In this document: one piece after another, positions 49,243 to 62,030 of the stretch | Numbering within the stretch: the stretch's first letter is position 1 | Layout: the number at the start of each line of letters is the position of its first letter | Origin: Enoplolaimus lenunculus | Lineage: Eukaryota; Nematoda; Enoplea; Enoplida; Thoracostomopsidae | Assembly (NCBI GenBank): GCA_030248215.1 | Contig: JASANG010000670.1 | Coordinates: 142,910-206,909, forward strand | Length of the DNA: 64,000 bases | Direction: 5' to 3' | Program-made: the position numbers and the translations under genes | Notes under the pieces: model-generated | Told to the model about the DNA's origin: nothing | Seen by the model: only the letters and a program-made list of their open reading frames with translations | Databases searched by the model: none

Positions 49243-49577
49243 CAAGAGTGGATAATCACTCTTTATAACAAGAGTGTGCAACTGGGTACATTCTGTGTTT
49301 TAAAGAATGTACCAGCACGCGTTGCATTTTTGTTCGACCCCCCTCAATCAGGAGGGGGTTTAAGCAAGAGATTAACAGTATGTTTCAGTACACCTACCCC
49401 CCCTTAAACAAGGGGGTACAATTTGCTCATAGCATTACTACGATATAAAACTGCATACATACCCCCTAAACAAGGGGCGGGTAGGCCAAAAACGCAACGC
49501 GTGCCGGGTACATTGTTTAATACACAGAATATACCCAGTTGCACACTCTTGTTATAAAGAGTGATCATCCACTCTTG
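49243..49577. mobile_element. MITE F3 with exact 7-bp target duplication
   Basis: 335 bp, CAAGAGTGGATAATCACTC to GTGATCATCCACTCTTG, flanked by ATTCAAC on both sides (49236-49242 and 49578-49584). Same internal plan as the other F3 copies. Confidence 0.88.
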
Positions 49578-50114
49578 ATTCAACGGAGAGTTGTAATACC
49601 GGACGAAGGGCGGCGGAGCGTGGGTTAAAAATAAATAACAGTCCGTAATAGAATAACAGAGGGAACCCTCTGGAAAGACGAAATAAATATCAGTGTCCTC
49701 TCTTATTCGGGTCACTACAGTATATATTCATGTCGTTCTGACGTATGAATTCTACATTTTTGTTTAGAATGAGCCTTGGATTTCAACCTGGGAACTCTTA
49801 TAAATTTTTTCCCACACACAACGAGAAAAAATACATACAGATAAACATACAAAAACAAGAAAATTTGTAACAAACACAACGTATTTCGTCGCACGTGAAC
49901 CGCAACTTAGATCGACTCCCATTTTTGATATATATTACTATTATGACATAAAAGGATTTATATCGATATCGTTATATACAGATTAATCCGAACGTCATCT
50001 TTTATCCACCTAATATGGTTAGTATTACTGTAAATATATCAGATTAGAAGCTAAAAATCGAATTTTTCAAGCTATCAAATTTGGGTGTGGATTGATCATT
50101 AATAGCGATGTTCA

Positions 50115-50475
50115 GTACTCTCTAATAGCTTAAACTAACTTGACTTAAGCTTAAGCTAAAATCCAGTAGTATTAAACTAACTTTCTGTAATAACTTAACT
50201 AACGGGTAGTATTACGCTTAAACTAATTTAAAATCTTACGTATTTTTAGTTTAAGCTAAACTTAGTGAACTCTTTGATACACATAATTTCTGGGCTGCAC
50301 TTGTTGCTTAATCTAAAAATAAGTTCACTTAAACTGGTGTTAAACTTAAAAATATAATAGTTTACGTAAAACTTAAAATTCTAGTTTAGTAGTCCGTCCA
50401 GCCATTTGAGTTTTACTTAAACCAATATTCAAGTTTAGTTTAGTTATAATTTAAGTATAAGTTTTTAGAGAGTAG
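50115..50475. repeat. TTAAACTT-rich element with inverted ends
   Basis: GTACTCTCTAATAGCTTAAACT at the left is the approximate inverse of the right end (ACTTATACT side, TTTTTAGAGAGTAG). The interior is a dense mix of CTTAAACT and AGTTTAAG. Probably another MITE. Confidence 0.5.
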
Positions 50476-50602
50476 GCGCTCAAATATGCTAAATTAACAA
50501 TTTTGTTTAAAAGATTCGTACGGTACACGCCGGTTATTGCGGAATTTTCATAGCTTAAACTGTGAAGTAGCGTATAGCAATTCGATCGTGATCAAACAGA
50601 CT

Positions 50603-50768
50603 CGCCCGTAGCCAGCTCACGTAACTTTTGAGTAAGGACTAAACTTTTTTCAACAGGGTCATACAACTGTTTTCTACGACTTTACAAGCAAGGTTGAAAA
50701 TTTTCTTGTATGGGAAAAATTTCTTCCAGGGTGAAGGAGTCCTCTTAGACCCCCTCGTTACGCGCCTG
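50603..50768. mobile_element. MITE F6 copy
   Basis: CGCCCGTAGCCAGCTCACG at the left, CCCCCTCGTTACGCGCC at the right. Interior TTACAAGCAAGGTTGAAAA. Confidence 0.6.
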
Positions 50769-51942
50769 TACGCGCAATGAGGTCCCCCCATATAATAAAT
50801 AACACTATTAAAGGTTAATGTTATTCGTTTTGAAGAATTAAAAAAACATTTTGCGTTATACTGGAGTACCTGGCAGTACCATTTTTAACGCCGAGGTAAA
50901 TGATACGTAACAAAAGAGCATACATCAGAAAACGCTGAACCAAGCGAGATGATTTAAGCGTTCATTGTCTAAATATATTTTTGTTTCAAGTGTCCAATAT
51001 TCTCGCCACTTCTAAAACTGCAAAAATTCAATACTGCGTTTAACTCGATTTGAACCGCAAACTGACTTCCACGTCGCTTAATTGAAACCTCTCCATATGT
51101 AAATTTTATACAAAACGTAGCTATCACTTACAACTAGTAATAGGCAATGGCGGAGCAATGGGGGGCCACCTTGGCCGTCGTCCCCCCAACAGCATCTCAA
51201 CAAAAATTATATAGAGCGTCAATTGCTGTTTCACGCTGTTCCGAAATTTTCAAAAACAAAACAGATGTTGCTGAAGCTGACTGGATTTTTCTTTTTCAAA
51301 ACTGAATTGGCTTCCGATTCCGAGCCCTTAAATTTGTGCCTGTGTGAAAACAAATCTGAACTTATGTTGCCACCATGTTGTTTAGATATAAATTGCGTTG
51401 ATGCGTTAGTTTTATTTGTGATTCATTTCAATTGAACGAACTTAAAGAAGTCAATGTTACGGCAATAGTTCGTGGTTTGTGCGTGGGTCAAAAATAAGTT
51501 TATTACTTATGAAATTTTGCTCCCCCCCCCCCATTGTGAGATCCTGGATCGGCCACTGGTAATAGGTGCTACACACAGTTGAGAATACAATCACAAATTA
51601 CAATACCAAAATCAACATATCTGTGTGTCATTCGGTTCAAAAACAACTGAACCATATAGCAAAAAATAGCCTAAGGGCGCAGGCACAGGGCTGCTAATTA
51701 GGCCGTGGCCATCGAATAGCGTTCAAATTAGAAAAAATTACAGTTTGTCAAATATTCTTGTATTGCTGAGATAAATTGATTTTTATACAGAAAGTATTTA
51801 TTTGTGCATTCATTAATATCTTGGTCGTTTCTCCAAGCAGCCCTTACTGCGCCCAAGGCCAAAAATTGATTTCGAACCCCAACTTATTGATGTCAATTTA
51901 GTGGGTTACCTTAAACCTAAGCCAATTATATAGCATATTGCG

Positions 51943-52139
51943 GCCAATGTAAAAAACAGGGGCGGAACAGTATTATAAGCTTATTGCTAAGCCTTAGCCT
52001 AAGCCTACGCCTAAGCCTAAGCGTAAGAATGAGCATATTCCTAAGTCTGTGCCTAAGCCAAGCAAAACAATAGTTTAACGCTTAAGATTACTCTTTTCTA
52101 GTCCCACAGAAAAACGTTCCGCCCCTGATCTTTACATGG
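51943..52139. mobile_element. MITE F2 in left arm
   Basis: CCAATGTAAAAAACAGGGGC to the inverse CCCCTGATCTTTACATGG, with CCTAAGCCTAAGC hexamers. Mirror copy at 62942-63138. Confidence 0.7.
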
Positions 52140-52797
52140 ACCCATATAGCGATGCATCTAAATGAGAGGTGATTAAGATTAAATTTAGAACACATTTATA
52201 CTATAGTTTTATCTGTTGTTGTGGTTACCTCCTATCAGTAAACAAAATTATACCAAAGGTTGTTGCAGTTAAGTAGGTTGGCATTGTCAAAATTTTCAAA
52301 CGAAACCAGATGATTGTTTTTGAAATCGAAAAATGGAAACACAATTTGAAGAATTGTAAAAGCGAAAATTGATTTTGAAACAGAAGACCAGAAAAGTTGT
52401 TGAGGTAAAAAAAGTTCTTTTCAAACGTCACAAGCTCTCATCGAGGTGATCAGGTGAGCGAATTGTTTAAAATTTGAGCTCTGTTCGGAATTTCATATTG
52501 TGAAATTTACAGCTTTTTATAAAAAATATGCGTTTTTAAATTTTGTCACCTAAATTTTGTAAATTGTAATCTATATTTAACCAAAGTTATAAAGAAATAT
52601 GTGAGCAAAATAAGACTGTTTCTCAAATTTTCAAAATAAAAAAAGTCTTACATACGAAGAAATGTCATGGCTTTTAGCTATACCTAGTAAGCATATATTA
52701 CCACCTAAAAGATACGACCAGGACGTAAAATTTAAGGTTGGAAAGCCCTTAAGTTAGTATGTTCAAGTTAACATGTCTAAATTTTAACCCTTTCTCA

Positions 52798-53050
52798 AAT
52801 TGAGTTGGCGATAGGCAACTCAGCGCGGTGTATATACGTTAAATAATATATATCGCACAGTGTTCAGCAATTGTAACACGTATACAGAGTACTAAATCAC
52901 CACAAGACGTGAGAGCCCCCTCGGGCTCGAGCGTCAAGCTCCTATAACTGAGTGGTGATGGTATACACCTCCCACTACAGTCACTGGAGTTCGAATCCTA
53001 GCATAAAAGTAGATCTCAGGGGAAATAGATAATATTCATGTGAGAAAGGG
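52798..53050 (+). mobile_element. TTAA-flanked MITE F4 with tRNA-like segment, left arm
   Basis: CCCTTTCTCAAATTGAG to ATGTGAGAAAGGG between TTAA sites (52794-52797 and 53051-53054). The tRNA-like part (about 52948-53010, plus strand) has a degenerate A box (TAACTGAGTGG) and an intact B box (GAGTTCGAATCC). Confidence 0.75.
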
Positions 53051-53400
53051 TTAATTGTTTACTTTTCCAACTACAAAACGTAGGAAGATGTGGGATACAC
53101 TAAAACAACCAGTGGAACCAGAAGGGGAGCGGCATGAAGGGTACACGCCCCGTCATAAATTTTTATGTGATAAAATGGTAAGGTCCCTACTTTTACTTTA
53201 CAATTTTCCTCCTCAGAAAATTGGCTCATATATAGTAGTCAGTAAAAATTGCGTTTCATAACTTTTGTCAACACGCCTCGCGCCGTCAGATATTTTTGGA
53301 TCCACGGTTGACTAAACACTAGGAAGTATCTCGTTGAACACTAGACAATTTATGTCTTAAAAGTCAATGTAAATTTGTTTTCTATAGGAATCAGTATCAT

Positions 53401-53938
53401 CAAGAGCGGATGATTTTGGACAAGAGTGTGCAACTGAATGGCATCGCGTGGTACAAAACGTACCAGCACTCGTTGTGTTTTTGTCATACCTCCATTATTT
53501 GGGGGGTGGATTTATCGGAAGAATGCAATTGAGATAGCGTTTAAAAGTATAATAGCAGCAACCGACAACGCTTAAACACTAAGATAATCGTTCAACGGCA
53601 CCTGCCTAAACAAGGCGGGGTCAGTCAGAAATACAACGCGCATTGAGTACGTTTTTGTACACAGAATGTACCCACACGGGACACTGCAAAAAAATTGTGA
53701 GTCAATTGATTCTCTCCGAAATAGGTTTTTCCAGACTACACAAACGGAGTCAAAATTCGACTCCGCCATCGTCGTATTTGACTTACTGAGCCACTCACAG
53801 AGTCGAACTTGAATCTGGCGGAGTCGAATTTGACTCAGTTTGTGTAGTTTGGAAAAGCCTATTTCGGAAGAAGTCAATTTGATTCACCATTTTTGCAGTG
53901 CAGTTGCACACTCTTTAGTAAAAGATCATCAACTTTTG
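53401..53938. mobile_element. MITE F3 carrying a nested element, left arm
   Basis: CAAGAGCGGATGATTTTGG to GATCATCAACTTTTG. Flanks GTATCAT and GCAACAT agree at 5 of 7 positions. Interrupted by the CACTGCAAAA element 53682-53900. Confidence 0.7.
53682..53900. mobile_element. Nested MITE with CACTGCAAAA ends
   Basis: CACTGCAAAAAAATTGTGAG at the left, inverse CACCATTTTTGCAGTG at the right. Inside, CCGAAATAGG..TTTTTCCAGACTACACAAAC has an inverse partner. Other copies: 61182-61399 and 57159-57349. The open minus-strand frame through it is a by-product. Confidence 0.7.
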
Positions 53939-56880
53939 GCAACATCAGCTTCTTGAACCAAAAATAAAGTGTTCAAACGTTAAAAACATCACACGTCTCA
54001 TTCTTTAAGCTGAACATTTGCAATTTCACAACATTACAACATTACGTGCTTATATTTCTGCTAATGGACCTCAAAGCATAAATCACTTGAAATTTTTGAC
54101 AAGTTAAGCATGCAACAAGCCTATATATTAGTACGGCGTCACTTCGTAAACCTTAACCAGCCATTTGCTTCAAGACCTAACCACAAACTGGCAAAACGTG
54201 CTAATAGTGACTTAACATTTCGTTTAAAGCTTATTCGTCATATTTACTACCAAAATCGTAAATAAAAATAAAATATTTAAATAACTCTTTTTAAATACAA
54301 TGGTAAGGCTCCAGAACAAACACGGGCTACAACCACGTACCGCCGTTACCCGTAGCAACGTCAATATCGATATAGGTACATATCGACGTCTGGTACCAAG
54401 TGAATAATAATCATCTTTTCTCCCCTCATTGTAAAATGGCCGTACACCTTTGTTCTATAGGTGGCTTTCATTTTTGGGTCCTATATATTTTGCCGACAGT
54501 TTGCTATTTGTACCATATGAAAAATGGAACGTCGATAATTACATATACGCAAGTAGCATAGTATTCTCAAATGTGTGTAGCACCAATCGCCAACTGATGA
54601 TAAAACGGTAGTTTCTGGAACTGTACTTTAAACGACTGTTCAAGTAAAGTGCTAAGCAACTTTTAATCAATTCATCGTTTTTAATATCGTGGTTAAAAGT
54701 AAATACTTAACTTTTCGAACAAAACGGAAAACTTGTTTAATTTGAGCGAGTGTCTGGAAAGTCACAGTTTTACTTTAAGGAGGCACCTTGAGGCTGAAAT
54801 CCGAATTTGACTAAGGTTGATATTTAATAGTGTTGGGCAGATATAATAGGTACCGGTAAAATCAGGGTATCGGAACCTGTATCGGTACCGGTATCAGCGT
54901 ATTTCAGAACATATCGATAACGATTCAGTTACTTTTTAACTGTGTTATTAGACGAACTTAGATCAATATAGAATTGCCTAGCATCTAAAGAAGTATATAC
55001 TAATCATGGGCGGTTGCGAATATAGCGCGAAGCCTAGATGCAGGCTAATAAATACGGACCTAAAGGATTAATACCGTTTTTTGATTGTTAAAGCATTTCT
55101 TATGGCTACAACAAATAGTCTAAAAAACATTCCGTGAACGAGCATTTGCGGCTCGATGCACAGAGTGACTGCCTCGAAAGAATGCTGAACACATTGGTTC
55201 ATTCACTTGTTCAGCGATTTTTGTTTCCGAGAGACAATTTTACTGGAGCTTGTTCTGTTACGCACCAAATTTTGTCTTCGACAGAAAGTATATACTTAAG
55301 TAAGATTTTGGAAACGCAGCCGTTGTCAGATTATAGAACAAGTTTGTCATAGTGGAAAATAGGAGTTGTTTGCAATTTGCACTGCAATTTTTGCAACATT
55401 CTTTGTGAGACGGCCTGATAGCCGTCTCTTTGGAAAGAATTGAATTTTAGGGGTTCAGATTTTACAATGTGTTTTTCTATTAACATTAAATCGGTTCATA
55501 GTTTTGTTTTGGTTTTTGGCTTTAGCTCTCTCCAATATATGTTTGTTGTCGAATTTAGTCAAAAATTGTAGCATATATTTTGTATACAAAGAGTACACAA
55601 ATGTCTTATTTATGCTTTATCAGTCGAACATTTAACGCTTTAATTGCCGTGTTTCTGCTTTAAAGCAGCTTTACGTAATACTTCAGCCAAAAATTCGCGC
55701 GTACAAATTGCAGCTGCCGAGTTGAAAAACTTGCACGTGCGAATAGTGCTTTACAAATACATGGTTTTAATTCAAATGTTTATTTAGTTCCAATGTGAAA
55801 AATGAAGAAAATGTCATAAAATACACAGTAAGCGTCGAATATACTAACCAGAGTACAATCAACAAGTGCTTATGTTCGCCGAATGCAATTTATTTGCAGC
55901 TGCAAGTTTTCCAGATTATCGATTCCTTCCTACGGCGCTATTATCAAATATGTAAGCATAGGATATAGATCATACGTTGGTGCAGCGTACAATGTTTACA
56001 GAAAATATATCATGTAAGTGACAGATTAATAGAGGATAGATTCCTTCAGAAAACTCTTTTGGGACGTGGACAATGCGTAATTGACATACACTAGCGTTTT
56101 ATTCAGAAAGTTTGCACTGAGTTTAGGTTTTGGCAATTTTTTTCGTATCACAAATTGCGATATAAAACACGCTAAATAACATACGAGGCGTGGTACGTAG
56201 GTACTTGTTTATTTTCCACCCATATAATATCACCGCAATAACGATGCTGAGCCTAAGCTTAAGTCTAGAGCCTCACTATAAGCTTAAGTCTAAACCTAAG
56301 GCTATAAGTATGTGATAATAAAACACTGCGGATGGAACTTTTACCTTCTATTAAAATTAACACTGCTTGTCGAACGAAACATATCCCATGAACACAGTAT
56401 TCAAAAATTATTAGGCGATACGCAGTAAAAAAAATTTCCACAAAACAAAGGGACAGTGTGGCATATAGGTTGAATTGCTATTGGGAGAAACTTTAGAGGT
56501 CTTGCCTGTGGTAAATTAAGCCCAAACTCGCTAAAAGACGTTACACACTATTTATGAGCATAATTTTTTTTTAAGAAAAGTGAGTTCAGAAAATGACAAC
56601 AATCCTTAAATTTTAGACCACCTGCAACAAAATAAGTAAGTAGGCGAGCCACCTCCTACTTTCATGCGCGAAACAAAACAGACGCAAATATATACTGAAA
56701 AAGTTTTGAAAAGTAACAAAGTAAAACACAATATGTCAACAAATACACCAACAATAATACAAAGAACAATATGAATATATTAATATATTGTCATATATAA
56801 ATTAAAAAAAATAGCAAATTAAGGGAGATAAGTGGAAATGAAAATAAAATTTTCCAATTAAGTAAATAAATTTATATATA

Positions 56881-56900
56881 AAAAAAAAAAAAAAAAAAAA
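56881..56900 (+). repeat. A20 tract with upstream AATAAA
   Basis: AATAAA at 56865-56870 precedes a run of twenty A beginning 10 bp later, the layout of a retroposed poly(A) tail. It starts about 115 bp inside the loop. Confidence 0.45.
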
Positions 56901-57158
56901 TTTTGATTGATGAATCTATTTGTTTTACCCAGAAAATAGCTAAAAAAAAAAAAAAAAGAGAAAAGTATTGTTTCGTATGAGGCGATAAGGTGAAAAAAAT
57001 AAAGTTGTTTATATTGGGTTGAATTAATTTATTAGACTTAATTGGAAGAATTCAACATTTGTTCACACATGATTTTTATTTAGTAATGTTTGTTTTATGC
57101 AGTAACTCTTTCGCCTATCAAATTGTAGTCGAAATATACATGCAAAAAAGATCAATAC

Positions 57159-57349
57159 TCTCTCGACTCTCTCGAAATAGGCTTTTCGACTACACAAACT
57201 GAGTTAAAATTCGACTCTGCCTGAGTCGAATTACTCAATTTATCTGCAAGTCAATTTTAACTCAGTTTGTGTAGTCAGGAAAATCCTATTTCGGGTGTAC
57301 AGGAAGTTATTGGAGAGAGTCAATTTGACTCACCATTTTTTGCAGCGTA
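57159..57349. mobile_element. CACTGCAAAA-type MITE in loop, left end degraded
   Basis: CTCGAAATAGGCTTTTCGAC and the inverse AGGAAAATCCTATTTCGGG, ending in CACCATTTTTTGCAG. Same family as 53682-53900. Confidence 0.55.
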
Positions 57350-57756
57350 GGGAGTAGTGCCTTGGAGATGTAACTTGCGTTTACCCGTTCTCACATAGAG
57401 TAGTCTATGAGCAACTTAGTATAAAATGTGTAAACGATAAATTAGTCAAAATGCATTTGTTAACAATTACTACGCGTATAGGAGTTTAAACTCTCCGCTG
57501 CGCCCAAGCGTTAAGCTTCATGCTATAAATAATTTCCAACCCAGGACTCATGGGATCGATTACTGACTTAAGCGTATGTCTTTGTCGCCTGCCAATGTTA
57601 TTTATCGGGGCGTAACCGTATTAAAAGCATTTTCATACGAATAAGCCGAAACCTAATCCTTGGTGTAAGGATAAGCCTATAACTAAGCCTAAGTAAATAA
57701 ATTAGTCAACAGCTTAAGCTGACTATATGACAGTCTCGCGAAAAAATGATTTGTAC

Positions 57757-57986
57757 CTCAAAGTAAGATTACTCAGAATGAGTTGAATCACTCAGTCTAA
57801 ATCAAGACTATCAAAACTCAGAAATATGAGCTACTTCAACTCATTCTGAGTTAAATCATTAACTCAGACTGAAGCAATTCAACTAAGAGCAAAAGCCAAC
57901 TCAACTCAGAGTGAGTTAATGATTACTGCTATTAACTCAAACTCGCTAGCTGAGTTGATTATTCAACTCATTGCAATTTACAGTGA
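57757..57986. mobile_element. MITE F7 in loop
   Basis: Inverse orientation of 32294-32522: ends ..GCAATTTACAGTG. Repeated GAGTTGA/TCAACTC hairpins. Confidence 0.6.
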
Positions 57987-58099
57987 TATATTTTACACAT
58001 TAATGAGAACTAAATATTGTGTTACTTATAACCTTAGTTGCTAACCGTAGATTCTAATTTATCTTCATACTTTAACATAATAAAGTTTTATATCTTGGG

Positions 58100-58272
58100 C
58101 ATATGTAAAAATCGAAGGCGGGACGTTTTTCTGCGTAACTGCAATAGAGTAAGCTTATGCTGTAGACTACTTTTTTTGTTCAGGCTTACGCTTTAGGTGT
58201 AAGCTTACGTTCAAGCTTATAGGTTTAGGAATATGCTTATAATACTGTTACGGTAAGTTTCTATACATTGAC
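58100..58272. mobile_element. MITE F2 in loop, next to right arm
   Basis: ATGTAAAAATCGAAGGCGGG at the left, TTCTATACATTG at the right, interior TTCAGGCTTACGC and TAGGTTTAGGAATATGC. Confidence 0.5.
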
Positions 58273-61143
58273 CATATCTTGTAATGTCGTTTTGGATTGG
58301 GTGTCTTTGTATTATTGTTGGTGTATTTGTTGACATATTGTGTTTTACTTTGTTACTTTTCAAAACTTTTCAGTATATATTTGCGTCCTGTTTTGTTTCG
58401 CGCAATGAAAGCTAGGACGCGTAGGCTCAGCCTACTCTACTTATTTTGTTGCAGGTGGTCTAAAATTTAAGGATTGTCTGTCATTTTTGAACTCACTTTT
58501 CTTAAAAAAAATTATGCTCATAAATGAGTCGTGTAACCGATCTTTTAGCGAGTTTGGGCTTAATTTACCACAGGCAAGACCTCTAAAGTTGTCTCCCAAT
58601 AGCAATTCAACCGTATATGCCACACTGTCCCTTTGTTTTGTGGAAATTTTTTTACTGCGTATACGCCTAATAATTTTTGAATACTGTGTCATGGGTATAT
58701 GTTTCGTTCCACAAGCAGTGTTAATTTTAATAGAAGGTAAAAGTTCCATCCGCAGTGTTTTATTATCACATACTTATAGCCTTAGGTTTAGACTTAGGCT
58801 TATAGTGAGGCTCTAGACTTAAGCTTAGGCTCAGCATCGTTATGTGCGGTGATATTATATGGGTGGAAAATAAACAAGTACCTACGTACCACGCCTCGTA
58901 TGTTATTTAGCGTGTTTTATATCGCAATTTGTGATACGAAAAAAATTGCCAAAACCTAAACTCAGTGCAAACTTTCTGAATAAAACGCTAGTGTATGTCA
59001 ATTACGCATTGTCCACGTCCCAAAAGAATTTTCTGAAGGAATCTATCCTCTATTAATCTGTCACTTACATGATATATTTTCTGTAAACATTGTACGCTGC
59101 ACCAACGTATGATCTATATCCTATACTTACATATTTGATAATAGCGCCGTAGGAAGGAATCGATAATCTGGAAAACTTGCAGCTGCAAATAAATTGCATT
59201 TCGGCGAACATAAGCACTTGTTGATTGTACTCTGGTTAGTATATTCGACGCTTACTGTGTATTTTATGACATTTTCTTCATTTTTCACATTGGAACTAAA
59301 TAAACATTTGAATTAAAACCATGTATTTGTAAAGCTCTATTCGCACGTGCAAGTTTTTCAACTCGGCAGCTGCAATTTGTACGCGCGAATTTTTGGCTGA
59401 AGTATTACGTAAAGCTGCTTTAAAGCAGAAACACGGCAATTAAAGCGTTAAATGTTCGACTGATAAAGCCTAAATAAGACATTTGTGTACTCTTTGTATA
59501 CAAAATATATGCTACAATTTTTGACTAAATTCGACAACAAACATATATTGGAGAGAGCTAAAGCCAAAAACCAAAACAAAACTATGAACCGATTTAATAT
59601 TAATAGAAAAACACATTGTAAAATCTGAATCCCTAAAATTCAATTCTTTCCAAAGAGACGGCTATCAGGCCGTCTCACAAAGAATGTTGCAAAAATTGCA
59701 GTGCAAATTGCAAACGACTCCTATTTTCCACTATGACAAACTTGTTCTATAGTCTGACAAGGGCTGCGTTTCCGAAATCTTACTTAAGTATATACTTTCT
59801 GCCGAAGACGAAATTTGGTGCCTAACAGAGCAAGCTCCAGTAAAATTGTCTCTCGGAAACAAAAATCGCTGAACAAGTGAATGAACCAATGTGTTCTGCA
59901 TTTTTTCGAGGCAGTCACTCTGTGCATCGAGCCACAAATGCTCGTTCATAGAATGTGTTTTAGACTATTTGTTGTAGCCATAAGAAATGCTTTAACAATC
60001 AAAAAAACGGTGTTAATCCTGTAGGTCCGTATTTATTAGCCTGAAATTAGGCTTCGCGCTATGTTCACAACCGCCCATGATTAGTATATACTTCTTTAGA
60101 TGCTAGGCAATTCTATATTGATCTAAGTTCGTGTAATAACACAGTTAAAAAGTAACCGAATCGTTATCGATATGTTCTGAAATACACTGATACCGGTACC
60201 GATACAGGTACGATACCCTGATTTTACCGGTACCTATTATATCTGCCCAACGCTATTAAATATCAACCTTAGTCAAATTCGGATTTCAGCCTCAAGGTGC
60301 CTCCTTCAAGTAAAACTGACTTTCCAGACACTCGCTCAAATTAGACAATTTTTCTGTTTTGTTCGAAAAGTTAAGTATTTACTTTTAACCACGATATTAA
60401 AAAGATGAATTGATTAAAAGTTGCTTAGCACTTTACTTGAACAGTCGTTTTAATGTACAGTTCCAGAAACTACCGTTTTACCATCAGTTGGCGATGGGTG
60501 CTACACACATTTGAGAATACTATGCTACTTGCGTATATGTAATTATCGACGTTCCATTTTTCATATGGTACAAATAGCAAACTGTCGGCAAAATATATAG
60601 GACCCAAAAATGAAAGCCACCTATAGAACAAAGGTGTACGGTCATTTTACAATGAAGGGAGAAAAGATGATTATTATTCACATGGTACCAGACGTCGATA
60701 TGTACCCTATATCGATATTGACGTTGCTACGGGTAACGGCGGTACGTGGTTGTAGCCCGTGTTTGTTCTGGAGCCTTACCATTGTATTTAAAAAGAGTTA
60801 TTTAAATATTTTATTTTTATTTACGATTTTGGTAGTAAATATGACGAATAAGCTTTAAACGAAATGTTAAGTCACTATTAGCATGTTTTGCCAGTTTGTG
60901 GTTAGGTCTTGAAGCAAATGGCTGGTTAAGGTTTACGAAGTGACGCCGTACTAATATATAGGTTTGTTGCATGCTTAACTTGTCAAAAATTTCAAGTGAT
61001 TTATGCTTTGAGGTCCATTAGCAGAAATATAAGCACGTAATGTTGTAATGTTGTGAAATTGCAAATGTTCAGCTTAAAGAATGAGACGTGTGATGTTTTT
61101 AACGTTTGAACACTTTATTTTTGGTTCAAGAAGCTGATGTTGC

Positions 61144-61680
61144 CAAAAGTTGATGATCTTTTACTAAAGAGTGTGCAACTGCACTGCAAAAATGGTGAAT
61201 CAAATTGACTTCTTCCGAAATAGGCTTTTCCAAACTACACAAACTGAGTCAAGTTCGACTCCGCCAGATTCAAGTTCGACTCTGTGAGTGGCTCAGTAAG
61301 TCAAATACGACGATGGCGGAGTCGAATTTTGACTCCGTTTGTGTAGTCTGGAAAAACCTATTTCGGAGAGAATCAATTGACTCACAATTTTTTGCAGTGT
61401 CCAGTGTGGGTACATTCTGTGTACAAAAACGTACTCAATGCGCGTTGTATTTCTGACTGACCCCGCCTTGTTTAGGTAGGTGCCGTTGAACGATTATCTT
61501 AGTGTTTAAGCGTTGTCGGTTGCTGCTATTATACTTTTAAACGCTATCTCAATTGCATTCTTCCGATAAATCCACCCCCCAAATAATGGAGGTATGACAA
61601 AAACACAACGAGTGCTGGTACGTTTTGTGCCACGCAATGCCAGACAGTTGCACACTCTTGTCCAAAATCATCCGCTCTTG
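61144..61680. mobile_element. MITE F3 carrying a nested element, right arm
   Basis: Mirror of 53401-53938, with the CACTGCAAAA element at 61182-61399 inside. Outer flanks ATGATAC and GTTGC match the left-arm flanks in reverse. Confidence 0.7.
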
Positions 61681-62030
61681 ATGATACTGATTCCTATAGA
61701 AAACAAATTTACATTGACTTTTAAGACATAAATTGTCTAGTGTTCAACGAGATACTTCCTAGTGTTTAGTCAACCGTGGATCCAAAAATATCTGACGGCG
61801 CGAGGCGTGTTGACAAAAGTTATGAAACGCATTTTTTACTGACTACTATATATGAGCCAATTTTGTGAGGAGGAAAATTGTAAAGTAAAAGTAGGGACCT
61901 TACCATTTTATCACATAAAAATTTATGACGGGGCGTGTACCCTTCATGCCGCTCCCCTTCTGGTTCCACTGGTTGTTTTAGTGTATCCCACATCTTCCTA
62001 CGTTTTGTAGTTGGAAAAGTAAACAATTAA

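Larger units (their letters stand above)
51089..56765 (+). repeat. Left arm of giant inverted repeat (at least 5.68 kb)
   Basis: Read on the plus strand this segment matches the reverse complement of 58304-64000 along its whole length, differing by scattered substitutions and small indels (a few percent by eye). Paired landmarks sum to about 115,080: the TTAA element, the F3 element, the F2 element and several open frames. Homology begins at CTCTCCATATGTAAA (51089), which pairs with the last bases of the window, so the true outer end may lie elsewhere. No conserved gene is present. The arms hold nested MITEs and unknown AT-rich DNA. Confidence 0.95.
56766..58303. other. Loop of the giant inverted repeat (1.54 kb)
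   Basis: Unique spacer between the arms. It contains A-tracts (56881-56900, 56942-56956), one CACTGCAAAA-type MITE (57159-57349), one F7 MITE (57757-57986) and one F2 MITE (58100-58272). No coding exon recognised. Confidence 0.8.

Noticed and set aside
58441..58749. 102-codon minus-strand frame in the right arm inner end
   Set aside because: The mirror frame in the left arm is closed by a stop after about 20 codons; no similarity, so likely random.
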